A stretch of DNA of 64,000 nucleotides, taken from NCBI RefSeq assembly GCF_002994745.2, contig NC_037089.1:20058641-20122640 (forward strand), written 5' to 3'. The number at the start of each line of letters is the position of its first letter. Position 1 is the stretch's first letter. This DNA is from Rosa chinensis. Taxonomy: Eukaryota > Streptophyta > Magnoliopsida > Rosales > Rosaceae. The notes below the pieces were generated by a model that saw nothing but the letters and a program-made list of their open reading frames with translations, was not told where the DNA came from and did no database searches. Shown one piece after another: positions 10,675 to 23,631 of this stretch. The position numbers and the translations under genes were made by a program.

Positions 10675-11930
10675 CAGGAAGTATTCGCATGGTCATACGC
10701 CGACATGCCAGGGATATCGCCAAAACTACTGACACACAAGCTCACCATCTCACCAGATGTCCCCCCCAATCAGGCAGAAGAGAAGGGCCTTCATGGAAGA
10801 AAAATACAAAGCCATCCAGGCCGAAGTCAAGAAACTCCAGGATATCAGGTTCGTTAAGGAAGTATCCTACCCGACAAGGCTATCCAATGTTGTGATGGTA
10901 AAGAAAACCAACGGAAAATGACGCGTGTGTCGATTACACCAACCTAAATAATGCTTGCCCAAATGACCGTTTTCCCCTACCAAGAATTGATGAGCTAGTT
11001 GACTCCACCGTAAGCCATAAGCTCCTTAGCTTCATGGACGCCTTCTCGGGTTACAACCAGATCGCTATGAAACCTTCCGATCAAGAACACACCTCCTTCA
11101 CTACCGACAAGGGTTTATATTGTTACAAGGTAATGTCATTTGGCCTGAAGAACGCCGAGGCCACATACCAGAGACTAGTCAACGCCATGTTGGCAGATCA
11201 TATAGGGAAAATAATGGAGGTATATATGGAGGACATGCTTGTCAAGAGCATCACCATCGAAGAGCACATCAAAAACCTGGGCATCGTCTTAGATATCTTA
11301 CTCCAGTACGGCATGCCACTCAACCCGGACAAATGCGTGTTCGGCGGAAAATTCTTAGGCTTTGTAGTCAGCGAGAGAGGCATCAAAGCAAATCTTGAGA
11401 AGTCCAGGCCATCCTCGATATGGCGCCACCAAAGACAAGGAATCAAGTACAATCCCTCACAGGAAAGGTTGTAGCTCTCGCCCGGTTCATATCGCGCTTA
11501 ACCGACAAGTGTGCTCCCTTCTTCAAGCTCCTTAAAACTCACCACACCGAGAAAATCAATTGGGGACCCATGACAAGGCTTTCCAAGGACTCCAAGACTA
11601 CCTGACATCAGTACCCACTCTTTCCAAACTCATCCTTGGGGAAGTCCTATACATCTATCTCGCAGTATCAATCACGGCGGTCAGCGCCGCCCTGGTTAGA
11701 CGCGAGAGCAGTGATGAATTGCCTGTCTACTATACTGGCAAGGGGTTCAACGATGCCGAGTCTAGGTATTCTGATATCGAAAAGTTCGCCCTCGCACTCC
11801 TCACAGCCGCCCGGTGACTACAACAATACTTCCAGGCGCACACCATACATGTCTTAACCAACTAGCCATTGAAGGAGGTCTTCCAAAGACTAGATCCTCG
11901 GGCAGGTTGGTAAAATGGTCTATCGAGCTC
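10675..11930 (+). pseudogene. Reverse transcriptase and first RNase H of Tat-type pol
   Basis: The RT blocks occur in order: linker F-A-W-S-Y-x-D-M-P-G-I (about 10685), a K-K-x-N-G-K region (about 10900), F-M-D-A-F-S-G-Y-N-Q-I (11031-11063), S-F-G-L-K-N-A, and the catalytic box at 11223-11234. That box reads Y-M-E-D instead of the usual Y-(V/M)-D-D, losing one metal-binding aspartate. RNase H follows from about 11560 (L-Y-I-Y-L-A-V-S, E-S-R-Y-S-x-I-E-K). Stops and frameshifts occur near 10900-10930, 11400 and 11815-11817, so the copy is dead. Confidence 0.85.
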
Positions 11931-12049
11931 GGCGAGTTCAACATTCACTACATGCTGTGTTCGGCCATCAAAGGACAGGCTGCTGCAGATTTCATTGTAG
12001 AATTCATACCTAGAGAGGACAACGAGCCCCAACGCGAGATAGTATCGGG

Positions 12050-12370
12050 AACAAGCACCTCGCCAACCTGGACACTTCACGTCGACAGGTCCTCCAATAG
12101 TAAGTACAGTGGAGCCGGAGTAGTCTTGACCGACCCAGAGGGGCACACATACGAGTATGCGCTACAGTTCAAGTTCAAAGCCTCGAACAACGCAGCCGAG
12201 TACAAAGCATCATAGCTGGCATCCAGTTGGCAAAAGAATTGGGAGTCACGAGCCTAGACATCTTTAGCAACTCATAACTGGTCGTTAACCAGGTCGGTGG
12301 TGATTTCCAGGCAAAGGAACCACATTTATCCCATTATCAGTCACTCACAAAAACTCTACTCTAGCAATGC
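12050..12370 (+). pseudogene. Second RNase H domain of Tat-type pol
   Basis: W-T-L-H-V-D at about 12068 is followed by G-A-G-V-V-L, F-K-A-S-N-N-A-A-E-Y, then (after a stop near 12213) L-A-K-E-L-G-V and F-S-N-S. This is the additional archaeal/plant-type RNase H found between RT-RH and integrase in the Tat lineage. The catalytic D and E positions can be seen but the frame is broken, so the domain is inactive. Confidence 0.8.
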
Positions 12371-12559
12371 CTCCCCAGCCACACCATCGCTCTGATCCTA
12401 TGGGCACAGAACACCAAGGCAAACGCTGTCGCCCGGTTGTCGACATCATCACCAAACACCGATATCGGAAACCTCAAAATGGAAGTCTTGGAAAAGCCAA
12501 GTATCGACAAACCATTCTCGGAGATATTCGTTACAGAGAGCCAGCGCCCACCCTTATAG

Positions 12560-13776
12560 ATGGACCTGTTCATTGATTATCTTTACAAGAGTATCGAGCC
12601 ATCAGACAGGGCCATAGCCACCAGGCTCTGCAGATGGGCAACACTATACACAGTCCGAGAAGGCAAATTATATAGGAAAGGAAGGTCATTCCCCCTACTG
12701 AAATGCATCTCCCTCAAGGAAGGACATCGAGTTCTGCTATAGTTGCACAGGGGGGTATGTGGCAACCACGCAGGGGCAAGGAACATAGCATTCAAGGCAC
12801 TACGTACAAGATACTACTGGCCCACGATGAAACAAGACACAAAGCGTATCATTAGCGCTTACCTCAAATGCCATCAATTTGCCAACTCCCCTTTTGCACC
12901 ATCAGTACCACTCTTAATCATCATTGCCCCTTGGGCATACTGCCAGTGGGGACTTGATTTCGTTGGAAAATTTCCCACCGCACCAAGACAGTTAAAGTTT
13001 GCCATCGTTGCCGTGGACTACAACACAAAGTGGGTAGAGGCCAAGGCTCTGGCCACGATCACAGTAGCCAAAGTCATCAACTTCCTATGGAAGAACATTT
13101 ATTGCTGATTCGGAATCCCTGAAACAATCATCACCGATAACGGGGCACAGTTTGATAACCATATACTAAGGGAGTTTATCAACCAATACGGCACAAAGAT
13201 CCGATACGCCTCACCTGCCCACCCACAGACAAACGGCCGGGTCGAGCCAATCAACAAGATCATCAAAAAAAAGTTGAAGAAAAGGCTGGATGACGCAAAG
13301 GGCCTATGGGTAGAAAGGCTACCCGAGGTCCTTTGGGCGATCAGAACAACCCCAACAGAGGCCAATGGCGAGTCCCCCTTCTATATGTTGTTCCGCACCG
13401 AGGCAGTAATCCCGGTCAAGCAAGAAGTCCAAAGCGATAGAGTGGCATGCTTCGACGCACTCACTAACTTTGAGGGACTAAACCTCAACTCTAGCCTCTT
13501 GGAAGAGCGCCGAGAGCAAGCCACCTCCACAATATCAACAACAAGCAGCGTATGTCCTGATATTACAAAGTAAGGGTCATGCCTCGCCTCCTGTCTGTTG
13601 GAGATTGGGTGATGAAGGAAAAGATGCCAACCCCAACAGGGCTGAAAGCCACATGGGAAGGGTCGTACGAGATCATCTAGGCCGTTGGACAGGCTACCTT
13701 CTACCTGAGGGGAACAGACGGTATAACTCTCCCACACCTATGGAACGCCCAACACCTCCGCTACTATCCCAAGTAG
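12560..13776 (+). pseudogene. Integrase region of Tat-type pol
   Basis: An N-terminal H-x-G-V-C-G-N-H-A-G...Y-Y-W-P-T-M zinc-binding region is followed by C-H-Q-F-A. The catalytic core shows D in A-I-V-A-V-D-Y, D in I-I-T-D-N-G-A-Q-F and E in N-G-R-V-E-P. The C-terminal part (W-A-I-R-T-T-P...L-F-R-T-E-A) is in frame with the core; the tail W-E-G-S-Y-E-I to Y-Y-P-K is shifted and ends at TAG 13774-13776. A TGA at 13106-13108, readable as CGA changed to TGA, interrupts the core. It would insert element cDNA into chromosomes if intact. Confidence 0.85.
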
Positions 13777-15260
13777 AGAGACACCCAGGCCACGCATGCG
13801 CCACCTCACTATCGTCTTTCTCCATGACAATGTGAACACCATCGCCACACCCACTCCTTTACCATTTTAATCAAATGTACTTTGCAACTGCCTTAGCGCA
13901 GCAATGAATGAAATGCTTTTATTCTTATCATACTTTCACATTTAACGAACACTAATGACTATCGCTAATCTGCCCTTAAATGGTCAATATCGCAATCGCA
14001 ATCAGGCCCTAAGCTGGCCACTACAATGACGGCACGCAATGGGCAAAGGCACGCTGTATGACAATGCCAATTCACTGCCTCCACGTTACCCCTAATGTAA
14101 ATGAGATATCACTTGCGGTCGGTTCTGCTGATAAAGCAAGGCCCTGTCCCTCGCAGCGATCATCAAAGATAATAAATGTCAACAATACGGGATACATCGC
14201 CGTAAGCGAATAAAGAATGAATGCTATTATCAACGCTGATAAATATCAACGATTTGTCATACAATGCGACAAACGAATGAATTAAGAATAAATGCGATAC
14301 CAGTAAAGTAATGCCCAACGAAAGCCAAAAGAAAAAATGCCGAAGGTTTACAAAACGCTCTCGCCCTAAGTCCCGATACAATACCAAATGTTAACGATAT
14401 AGTATTACTACAAGGAATGCATAACGATACACGTCAACAACCAAAGGCAACACCAAGCGCTTTACAAATACTCCAACAAAATGAAAGACGATGCATAATG
14501 AAAGGCAAGTAGAGTAATGCAAGGCGATAACGTAACGAAAGGCGATACATCCTCAGATCAAGAATGGTATACAAGGACATTCATCACAGAGGCTTTGCGG
14601 CCAATAGCGATACACCAATCTTTAATCCATACAAACACGATATACATACTCCACAAAATGCGACACATTAGCTTACAAATGCAATATACATCCTAGCATA
14701 CAAACGCGATATACATCCCAAGACCATGAATGCGATACACATGCCTATCTTAGTCACCCTTCTAACCAAGTCTGATTCTTTGGAATATGAGGAGCCCCAG
14801 AAGCAGGTCACTGCCACCGGGGTTGACAAGTTGGTCAAATCTTGGTGGGAAAGACTTGGGGGGGGGGGGGGGGGAGGCGGTGTCACTCTCTGCCCCATCG
14901 CCACCCGATCTTCCCCGTTGTAGCCCCGCCGCATCTCCAGCAATTAGTGCCCTTGGGTCTCTCACTTAGACGGAGTCTCAGTTCCGCAGGAGCACCAATT
15001 GCTCAACCCGCCAAGTGGTGACGGAGCCGAGCCCGCCTGAGATTAGGCTATAAAGCCTATAACTTAGGCATGGGATTAAGCTATAAAGCCCAGAATTCTA
15101 GAAAAGGAATTTGACAAATGGGAAAAAGGACTTCAGGAGCAGAAGCACAATGAAAAACAAGGAGAACGCCATGTTGAAAATGTGATGCTCCCCTCACTCA
15201 TCGCCTATTTATAGGGGAAAGCCACCGCCACAAGCTGCCCCCAAGTGACCAACGGTCACA
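13777..15260 (+). other. Tat-type element spacer after pol
   Basis: No coding sequence on the plus strand. It is rich in short degenerate direct repeats of 'gcgatacaca/gcgatataca' type (14160-14730) and holds a G-run of about 16 at 14858-14873. A TATA-like 'ctatttatagggg' lies at about 15205. Confidence 0.5.
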
Positions 15261-15576
15261 CCGCTTTAATGCCCTCCAATAATGACAACGCACAAAATCA
15301 ACAAAGCAGTAAATGCATTCAACAAATGGGGGACTATCACTCAAAGAAATGCTTGTTCCCAATTAACTTTTCATATTTCCGAAGCAAAACGAACATCCCA
15401 AAAGGTAGACCAATTGGCACCGCTTTAATACCCTACAATAATGACAACGCACAAAATCAACAAAGCAGTAAATGCATTCAACAAATGGGGGACTATCACT
15501 CAAAGAAATGCTTGTTCCCAATTAACTTTTCATATTTCCGAAGCAAAACGAACATCCCAAAAGGTAGACCAATTGG
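15261..15576. repeat. 159-bp tandem duplication
   Basis: Two almost identical copies, 15261-15419 and 15420-15576, differing at only a few sites near the start. The period is a multiple of three, so the plus frame reads through both; this is not evidence of a gene. Confidence 0.92.
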
Positions 15577-17309
15577 TCAATGTTTCGACAAAATTCAAAG
15601 CATTTACATGTCAACAAGCCTATCACCAACAAAGCAAGCAAAATAAAATAAAAAGAAGCTATGTCTCACCCTCGACACAGTGCGCCCGCTCCCCTGCCAC
15701 ATCTCACTCTCCAACATTCTCAAACTCCTGCACATTCCTGACATCCACGTGCATTTCCCCTGGCTCACCCACATGGGCACCCTCCACCTCGCAATCGCCA
15801 GCTTGGCTCGAGACGTGCTCCGTAGCAACAGACAGTTCGCGGATAATGATCTCTCCACCACAACAGTCACTCGCGGCACTGGCTTGTGATCTTGCCGCCT
15901 TCTTTGCCTGCATATCGCGGACCATTTTATCTTAATCAATCCAACCAACGGTGATACCATCACGAATCTAGTGCAAGGCCCTAACCGAGAAGGCCTTATT
16001 TATCTTCTCTTGTAAATTGGACGATAGAAAATAATGATCCACCGCCCTTGCGCGCCATCTTGCTTGGCTTTGTGGAGCTTGTCAACGTGCATCTCGGCAG
16101 TGGCACACAAGAAAATACAATCATTAGCGAAAGCGCTAGCCCGAGTTCGCTCCTCGACCAACTCTTTCCTCAATCGCTCCAGCTCCGCATCCCTCTCGCC
16201 AGCTTACCGCTCGATGACCCTCAGGCGATCAACTTTCCCTTGCAAAGTACCAAGCTGACCCTCCAATTCAACCACGCGATCTAGATAGGTGGCCAAACTC
16301 TCCAACGCCGCGCTGCAAAGCTCCAACTCGACATTGCCATCTTGGACCTGCCGTTCCAACTTTTGCAATAGTTCCACAGCAGTGCGAACCCAGGCCCTAT
16401 CTCCTCCAAGGCTTTCAGACCAACTTCAGCCCGCTTCAACTTGCTCGTCAGTTGCAAATTTGACTCCCTCAAGAGGGCAACGGCATCCTCGGCCTCCCGT
16501 CGCTAAGACTCCTCCACTGCAAGCGATCGCTCCAATTCCATCCTTCTCTCGATCCTGTTGTCAATCGCCCACCTCATCTCCTTGCACTCCACTTGGCCGC
16601 TATCCAACGCACCTCGAAGCTCACGTGCCCGCTCCCTCTCGGCATTCAGCTCCCCCTGCAGTCGAGCGATCTCCCGATCAAAAGTGCTCGACCAACTCGG
16701 TGGAGGCTTGATAGTTCATGTTCACCGCCTACATCGCACACCAAACATCAGAACATCCCCAAAATACAAAGCAAAAGAAATGGAACGCACGCCAAGAAAT
16801 CGCGATACGTACCCTCATCAATCTTTCCTGGGTTTCGCAATACCCAAGACGATGATCCTCGGCATTGACACGGCAGCGATCGCGATGGCAGTTGAGCAAA
16901 TCGGCAACCATATATAAGATGGCACTATTCATAATCTCAATCTCGCCAAGGGTACGTGCGAGACCCCAAGCAACCTCGTCACCAGAGCCTCCACATGTAG
17001 ACCTCGAGTGTGCTACATCATCAACCTGAGACCTCTTTCCTCTGCAAGGATCGACACTAACACCCACTGGGGAACTCCCAAGACGAAGTTGGGAGGCATC
17101 CCTCTTCCTTGACCCAGCTCCGTCAGTATGAGCACAAGTATCAAACACTCGGGTCCCATCTACCTCACCTACTTGAACACGGGTCTCCGTGTCAGCAACT
17201 TGAGTACCCTCGACGTCGCCCCCCCCCCCCCTAACCCAACTTCCTGCTGAGCAGTAGGGACTTCGGCAGCCAGAATCGCATCACCAATGACCTGCTCCTC
17301 GGCATGCCT

Positions 17310-20165
17310 TGACAGGACCCCCCTCGGATTTCACCCTGAAATCCGAAGTGACCCTGCGGGGCCCACCTTAGAAGAAATTCTACCAAAAATTTGGCGGAAC
17401 TCCCCCTAAAATGGGCTACCCAAACCTGTAGAAAACATTTACACTTCTCAATCAATTCATCCTTATGCTCCTGGAGCCACCCTGCTCCCCAAATCAACAT
17501 CAGTCTCCAATTCACAAAACACACATCTCAACTCGAATAGCATAAATCTCATAGGTAATCAGAGCAATTCTAACAGAAAGGTATAAGAGGAAAACCTAAT
17601 TCAAAGGCAGATGCGGAACCAATGCTGTTGACTATGCCTCAACTCCGTGTACGCCCGACCTCAACCAATTCGCCTGCAAACTGGACATTTGAAACCGAAG
17701 GGCCCAGGGGAAAAGTATATAAAAACGTTAGCGTGAGTGGACAAAAATAAACAATTTTAAAACCAAATGGATTTTATATTTTCCCACATTTATTTCCTTA
17801 AAAAAAACTCTTGATGCATGCAACGATTTAGAAAACAAATCACGAGAAGCTCCGCTCAAGAAAAACCGACTAGCCCTGCTAGTCACTACAACTAAGAGGA
17901 AAGATCGAAACTTCGATACTCAACAGGATAAGACCAGCCCCGCTGGTTACACGGAAATCAGACTAGGCCCCGCTAGTCGAGAAATGATAAGATATGAGGA
18001 AGAGATATCACCATACGAGAAATGGAGCCTCCCAGGCTCTACCTACCCTCAACTGCCACTCACACATAGATTGTGCGAGGAGGAGAACTAATAACCTCAA
18101 CTTCCACTCACACATAAATTGTGCGAGGAGGAGACCAAATAACCTCGATTGCCACCCACGTGAGGAGGAGAATAAATCACCTCTACTGCCACTCACCAAC
18201 ACAAAGTAGGTGAGGAGGAGAACAAGCTACCTCAACTGCCACTCACCAACACAAAGTCAGTGAGGAGGAGACCTAATCACATAACCCGCGTATGGTGAGG
18301 AAAAATTATAGAAAACCAGTAAATCCATGTAGCTTCCCCACATTTCTCACAAGATAGAAACCATGTATTCAACGACGTGACCCCGCACGCCAAGATTACT
18401 CTCAATCTCAAAATGGATAAGTAAGAAATATGAATAAATCGACGGCGTGTCCCACACGCCCAAATATTCTCAAATCCGTAACCAAAACCGGAAATTAGTA
18501 TACGTAAATCCCATTTCCAAAAATCTCTCAAAATCTCCAAGAAGCCAACCACATCCAAAATCCTTAATTAGGCATTCCCGATGCCAAAATCGAAAGTCAA
18601 TAAACAATTGAGAATATCCAACTCCATTGAAACTCATCTTAAAAATCTTCCAGGAGCTTAACTCGGTGATTAGGGATATGCTTAATTCCGGAAATTTACC
18701 TCGGAAATAAGGAATTCATCAAATAATATTATAAATCAAAACCAACCTTTGAGACTCATTATTGAAAGTAAATTCATAAGATAAACCGAAATCAAATTCC
18801 GAAAATCAATTCATTTGCTCAAAATATAATATGATTAATAACTAGAGCATTGTTTTAAGAAATAAATGCATGCATCCTTATTTAAAAACAAAAGTCCACT
18901 CACAGTACTATTCCGACGATCATGCATTCGAGTTCCGTCATCGAGCAATAGCTCGGTACGACGCCCTGTACATAAATATATTCCATGAATAACTATTCTA
19001 ATTAAATACGATTCTCAAAATCGAATCCTCATAAATCATCTCTCCAATTCTTCTCGGATTCAGCCTAAATTATACCACTAATACCAATTCGTTAATTTAA
19101 AGGTTCCAAGGCAGAACCGAGAGATATCCGACGGTCGGATTCTCGTAATTTGATAATCGAAACCCTAAACTTCAAAAATTCATAATTAATTCCAAGTTTC
19201 CCCAAAAATTACCAAACTTCACATACAAGCTCTACACAATTTATAGGATTTAATGGGCTAAAAAAATATAGAATTTAAATCACTGTTTAAACGCCACCAC
19301 TGTTCATGCACCGCACTGTTCACGAGCGGCACTGTTCATGCGGCGGCCAACTCCTCCTCCGGCCACCAAATTTCAAACCACAGAATCATCTCAACATTCT
19401 AAGCATTTTTCATAACTGTGACCAAGTGAGAAAATACCTTGAAGTGCTCCAATTTTGCAGATGAACACAAACCCGGAAATCTCCAAACCCACCAATTTGG
19501 AAATCCTTCAAATTCACCTTCCAAACGTGGAAATTTCAGCTAGAAGTCTTGAGGGAAGATGATCAGTGACTCGAGCCGCTCCTAATAGAACCAATTTTCC
19601 CGCAGGAGATAGCTGAAAACTGGAGAATTTCACCGGAGAAGTAAATTGCTACAGTAACAATGATTGCATAAATTCGGGGTTTTCCGGCCAAATCACCGAT
19701 ACCCACTGATACCATCGTATAAAGGAGGAAGATACGGTCCAAGGACAACTGGAATCACGTCAATCGGACGTCGAACGGTGAAGAAATCGGAGAAAGAAGA
19801 AGGGAGGGCGACGCGGCCACGCGGGGGAAGAGGGAGAGGAGAGAGAGAGGGTCAGGGTAAGTTCTGAAATGGGAACTTACCTCGGTAAGTTTCCTTATAT
19901 ATAGAGAGTTACCATGAACAGTAAATTCACCTTTTCACTTATAACTTTCACATACTAACTCCGATTTTTACGTACCACATATGCACGCGCTCGGTTTAAC
20001 GTCCTCTACAACTTTCATGAAGGAAAATTTCTCAAATTTTGACCCAAACAAAAAGTCAACTTTTAGGGCCACTAAAAGTACCAAAATGATAGTAAAAGTG
20101 AAAATAGTTGTCGTTTACCGTCCAAATGACTAGTAAACGGATAAATTAAGATACGGGATGTTACA
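17310..20165 (-). mobile_element. Solo LTR 1 (2856 bp), inserted in the antisense gene
   Basis: Begins TGACAGGACC and ends GATGTTACA on the plus strand; on the minus strand it starts TGTAACATCCCG. The 5-bp target TGCCT lies at 17305-17309 and 20166-20170. Removing it restores continuity of the antisense reading frame. There is no internal coding region, PBS or second LTR, so a solo LTR formed by unequal recombination is the simplest reading. A block near 19960-20060 ('aaagtcaactttt', 'catgaaggaaa') is shared with solo LTR 2, so they are related, probably long-LTR gypsy (Tekay/Del-like). Confidence 0.82.
18046..18275. repeat. About 45-bp tandem repeat in solo LTR 1
   Basis: Five degenerate units built around 'ctgccactcac...gtgaggaggaga'. 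Short plus-strand frames here are by-products of the repeat. Confidence 0.8.
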
Positions 20166-21472
20166 TGCCTATTGAGGTACTCCAACACACTATCGGAAAA
20201 CCTCAAATACACCTCATCACGCAGCTGCATGCTCACCCAATGATCGGTCACATACACGTTCTTGTTGAGAAGCTAGACGTTACATCGCATCGTTGTCTCC
20301 GACTCTCACAACAACTCCATAATAATAGCATCGGTATCGACTTCGGCATATGGAGCATCGCTCTTGCTAGCGGTCTCACTAGGCATATCAGCTACAAAAC
20401 GAACGCATTATGTCTGCGACATCAAAAATGAATGAACGATCACATATCGTAAACATTGAGGAAAAAAAAAACAACCCTTCACCCGGACACCTCCCCAGCT
20501 CAAACCTCTCATATATCGGAAGCCTACATAGGTGATAGAAACCCCTCTTTCCCTTGGGTAACGCACCCAAAACCCTAGCAACACGCTTATGCTCTAGCGT
20601 GGTTAGGACAGCCTCCTACCTCACTACGATACAAAGACACGTTGTTAGCACACACCAATGGCAAAATATACCAAAAACGCAATCACGATACTTACAAATA
20701 GGCTGGAAACGAGTCAGAGCCCAATGCACCATGTCTAGGTTCTGGCAAAGGCCCCCAACCAAGCAAGGCCTGCCCCTTCAGCGAGCTTAAATTTTGGACG
20801 GAAGGTCCTCGATAAACACGAGGCCACGTGCCCTAAAATTCACACATCCGTTGTCCCCAGCCTTCGTCGAATACTGCATCTTGAACATGGAATTAAACTC
20901 ATTGATGCTGGGACATTGCTGCCTGCTGAGCTTCCACAATAGCAAAACTCTCATCAATTGCCTCAACACATTAGGTGACAGCTGCCCCCACAGAAATGTT
21001 GAGACACGACAGCAAATACTACAACTCCTCCGATATCGAGAACGTCAACCCACACTTGAGCTGATACTCGTAAAAGCACGCCCACCCTATCTTGGGGTGG
21101 CTAAAGCGCTCGCCACCTCTCAAAGGGCATAATAGCACATTGTCCAAAATACCCCAGGTCGCCCTCATATCGGCGATCTACTCTCCTATCATACTCTGAG
21201 CCGGTTGGTCAATGGGCATATCGCCAAGGAGCAGCCGCCCACCTGGAGAGTGAGGAACCTCCAACACCTCGACATTCCCCGCCTCGGGAACCTCAGGCCC
21301 CACAACATCCGAGAGATGCTTAACCCTACTCGGGACCCTATGAGAAGAACCCTCGCCACCTCCAAGAGAAACGCCCTCACCACCTCCTCGGGAGGAACCC
21401 TCACCATCTCCACGAGATGAACCTCACCACCACGACAACGAGAAGTACCCTCTCGCCTACCACGACCACGAT
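20166..21472 (-). pseudogene. Antisense gene, N-terminal segment
   Basis: This is the part of the antisense gene between the two solo LTRs. From high to low coordinates it holds a Gly/Ser/Arg/Glu-rich N-terminus with P-E-V-P-E-A-G, the W-G-I-L-D-N and H-P-K-I-G-W motifs (about 21080-21160), F-Y-E-Y-Q-L-K-C-G-L-T-F (about 21045-21080), and a tail with N-F-R-A-R-G (about 20800). At least one frameshift separates the first 90 codons from the domain. This conserved segment is the best query for a family search. Confidence 0.7.
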
Positions 21473-22868
21473 TGCAGTACCTCGGAAATTCGTTATTATT
21501 TTTCGAGGATTTTTTGAAATTTAATTAGTGGTTATCGGATGGTTTCGTGGCTCGGGGATGGAACGGAAGTGTTTCGGGGGAATAATTTTTCAATAAGCGT
21601 CATTTTAGGGGGGGTGGAAGGGTTGACTTTTTATTTGTTGGATTTCTCCAAAACTTCCTTCACGAAAGTCGTAGAGTGCATCGATACGAGTTCGTGGACA
21701 TGTGGAACGCAGATATCGGAGTTCGTATGGAGAAGTTATGACCCCTGGAAAAAGTTTCCATTTTGGTATATATGGGAAATTTCAAGAAAAATAACAGAAA
21801 AATCAGAGTTTCCATTTTCGGAAAGTTTTCTCTCGCTTCTCTCCTAAGCCCGCGTCTGCCCTCTCCTTTCGCCGGCGTCGTTCTTCCTCCTCCGGCCACC
21901 ATAGGACGTGATTCAAAGTGGGGTTTGCTCGCCTTGCTCTCCTCTAGAGGTCTGTGGTAACCATCGAACGTGGGACGAGCTGTGGTGGGCGCTACAAGGC
22001 CGAGAAGAAGCCGCGGTGGAGCTGAAATCGTCTTGATAGGAGTCGGCGATTCCAGCCACCTTTGCCTGTGATTCTTGAGGGCTTTTGGAGCCTAGAGGAC
22101 GTAGAAGCTTTCTCCTTAGGTGACTTGCAACGATTCAACTTGTGGAGATCGAATTTTAGAATTTGGGATTTTAGGGTTCATCAGAATTCAAAGCTTTCGA
22201 GGTAAATTCTGGCCATACGGCTTTAATTTAGACTTTGTGCTAGTTATGAAAGTTGTAATTGGAGTTGAGATTAAGAACTTTTGTGTTGGAAGTTTTGTCA
22301 AATTCTGACTTTAGGCTGATGGCGCCGCCGCCACTGTGGTGGTATTTTCCGGCCACCTCAAGGATAGTTTCTGTTCCTGATTTCGATCTACTCGTTGATA
22401 CGAGCATTTCGATATACAACACTTAATTTTTAGAGATCGTATGAGCATGTTAGGATTTTCACGGTTTCGAACCGTTCGATTATTCGATTCGTGAGGATTC
22501 GAGTATTCGATCGATTTATGGTTTTGACATATCGATCGTAGAAGTATTCCGGAGACTTTGAGTGGTCTTGGATGTGGTTTTGCCTCGATTGGTGTCACTT
22601 TTGTGGTTTAGTTCAAAACGGGGGTTTCAGACTTAATCGCTTTGTGATTCGTGCACTGAATCGAGACCGTATGTGTTTAGGTACTTGACAGGCTTGTGTT
22701 GAACAGATTGCGACAATTTGTGCTTGTCTTGGTTAGCGTGTGAAGACGCAGCGGGATTCAAAAGTGAGTAAATCTCACGATATTCGTTATGTGCATAATT
22801 ACCATATTGTCTTGGAGTTATTAGGTTAACTATGACTATAGTTGGTATTAGTGGCATTTCTGAGTGGA

Positions 22869-22874
22869 TGGGTA

Positions 22875-22907
<33 letters not shown>

Positions 22908-22911
22908 TTAC

Positions 22912-22943
<32 letters not shown>
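22869..22943. repeat. TG and TA microsatellite in solo LTR 2
   Basis: (TG)n followed by two (TA)n runs separated by 'ttacggga'. Confidence 0.9.
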
Positions 22944-22945
<2 letters not shown>

Positions 22946-23106
22946 TGGCTTCGTTATGATGTGAACAATATTTGAAAATGAGTTCATTATTGCTCGAGAA
23001 TGGTGAAATTGTGTATTGCGTTGTGATTGTAGAATTTCTTGTGTTGAGATACCATGAGTCTAGTATGACCATCTTAATTGAGATTTAAGATATGGTAGCT
23101 TGTGTA

Positions 23107-23631
23107 GGAATATCTGTGTGATGATTTGATAACATCCGTGTGATGAATCTTTGTGATGACTGCTATCTGTGTGATGACCGGTGAAATCTGTGTGATGATC
23201 AGTTGGATGATTGTTATCTGTATGATGACCTGTGAAATCTATGTGATGATCAGTTGGACAATTGTTATCTGTGTGATGACGGGTGAAATCTGTGTGATGA
23301 TCATTTGGACAATTGTTATCTGTGTGATGATCGGTGAAATATGTGTGATGATCAGTTGGACGATTGTTATCTGTGTGATGACCGGTGAAATCTGTGTGAT
23401 GATCAGTTGGACGATTGTTATCTGTGTGATGACCGGTGAAATCTGTGTGATGATCAGTTGGAAGATTGCTATCTGTGTGATGACCGGTGAAATCTGTGTG
23501 ATGATCAGTAGGACGATTGCTATCTGTGTGATGACCGGTGAAATCTGTGTGATGATCAGTAGGATGATGGCTATCTGTGTGATGACCGGTGAAATATGTG
23601 TGATGATTAGTGTGATGACTGCTCGGTAGCG
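23107..23631 (+). repeat. 51-bp minisatellite, about nine units
   Basis: The unit is built from 'ctgtgtgatgaccggtgaaa' plus 'tctgtgtgatgatcagttgg' plus 'acgattgttat', repeated with small changes. The 51-bp period equals 17 codons, which keeps a 158-codon frame open (23153-23629, repeating I-C-V-M-T-G-E). That frame should not be annotated as a protein. Confidence 0.92.

Noticed and set aside
15245..15935. 133- and 164-codon plus-strand frames as genes
   Set aside because: They come from the 159-bp tandem duplication and from the complement of the antisense gene's coiled coil.
23153..23629. A 158-residue repeat protein
   Set aside because: It is a by-product of a 51-bp minisatellite inside a solo LTR.
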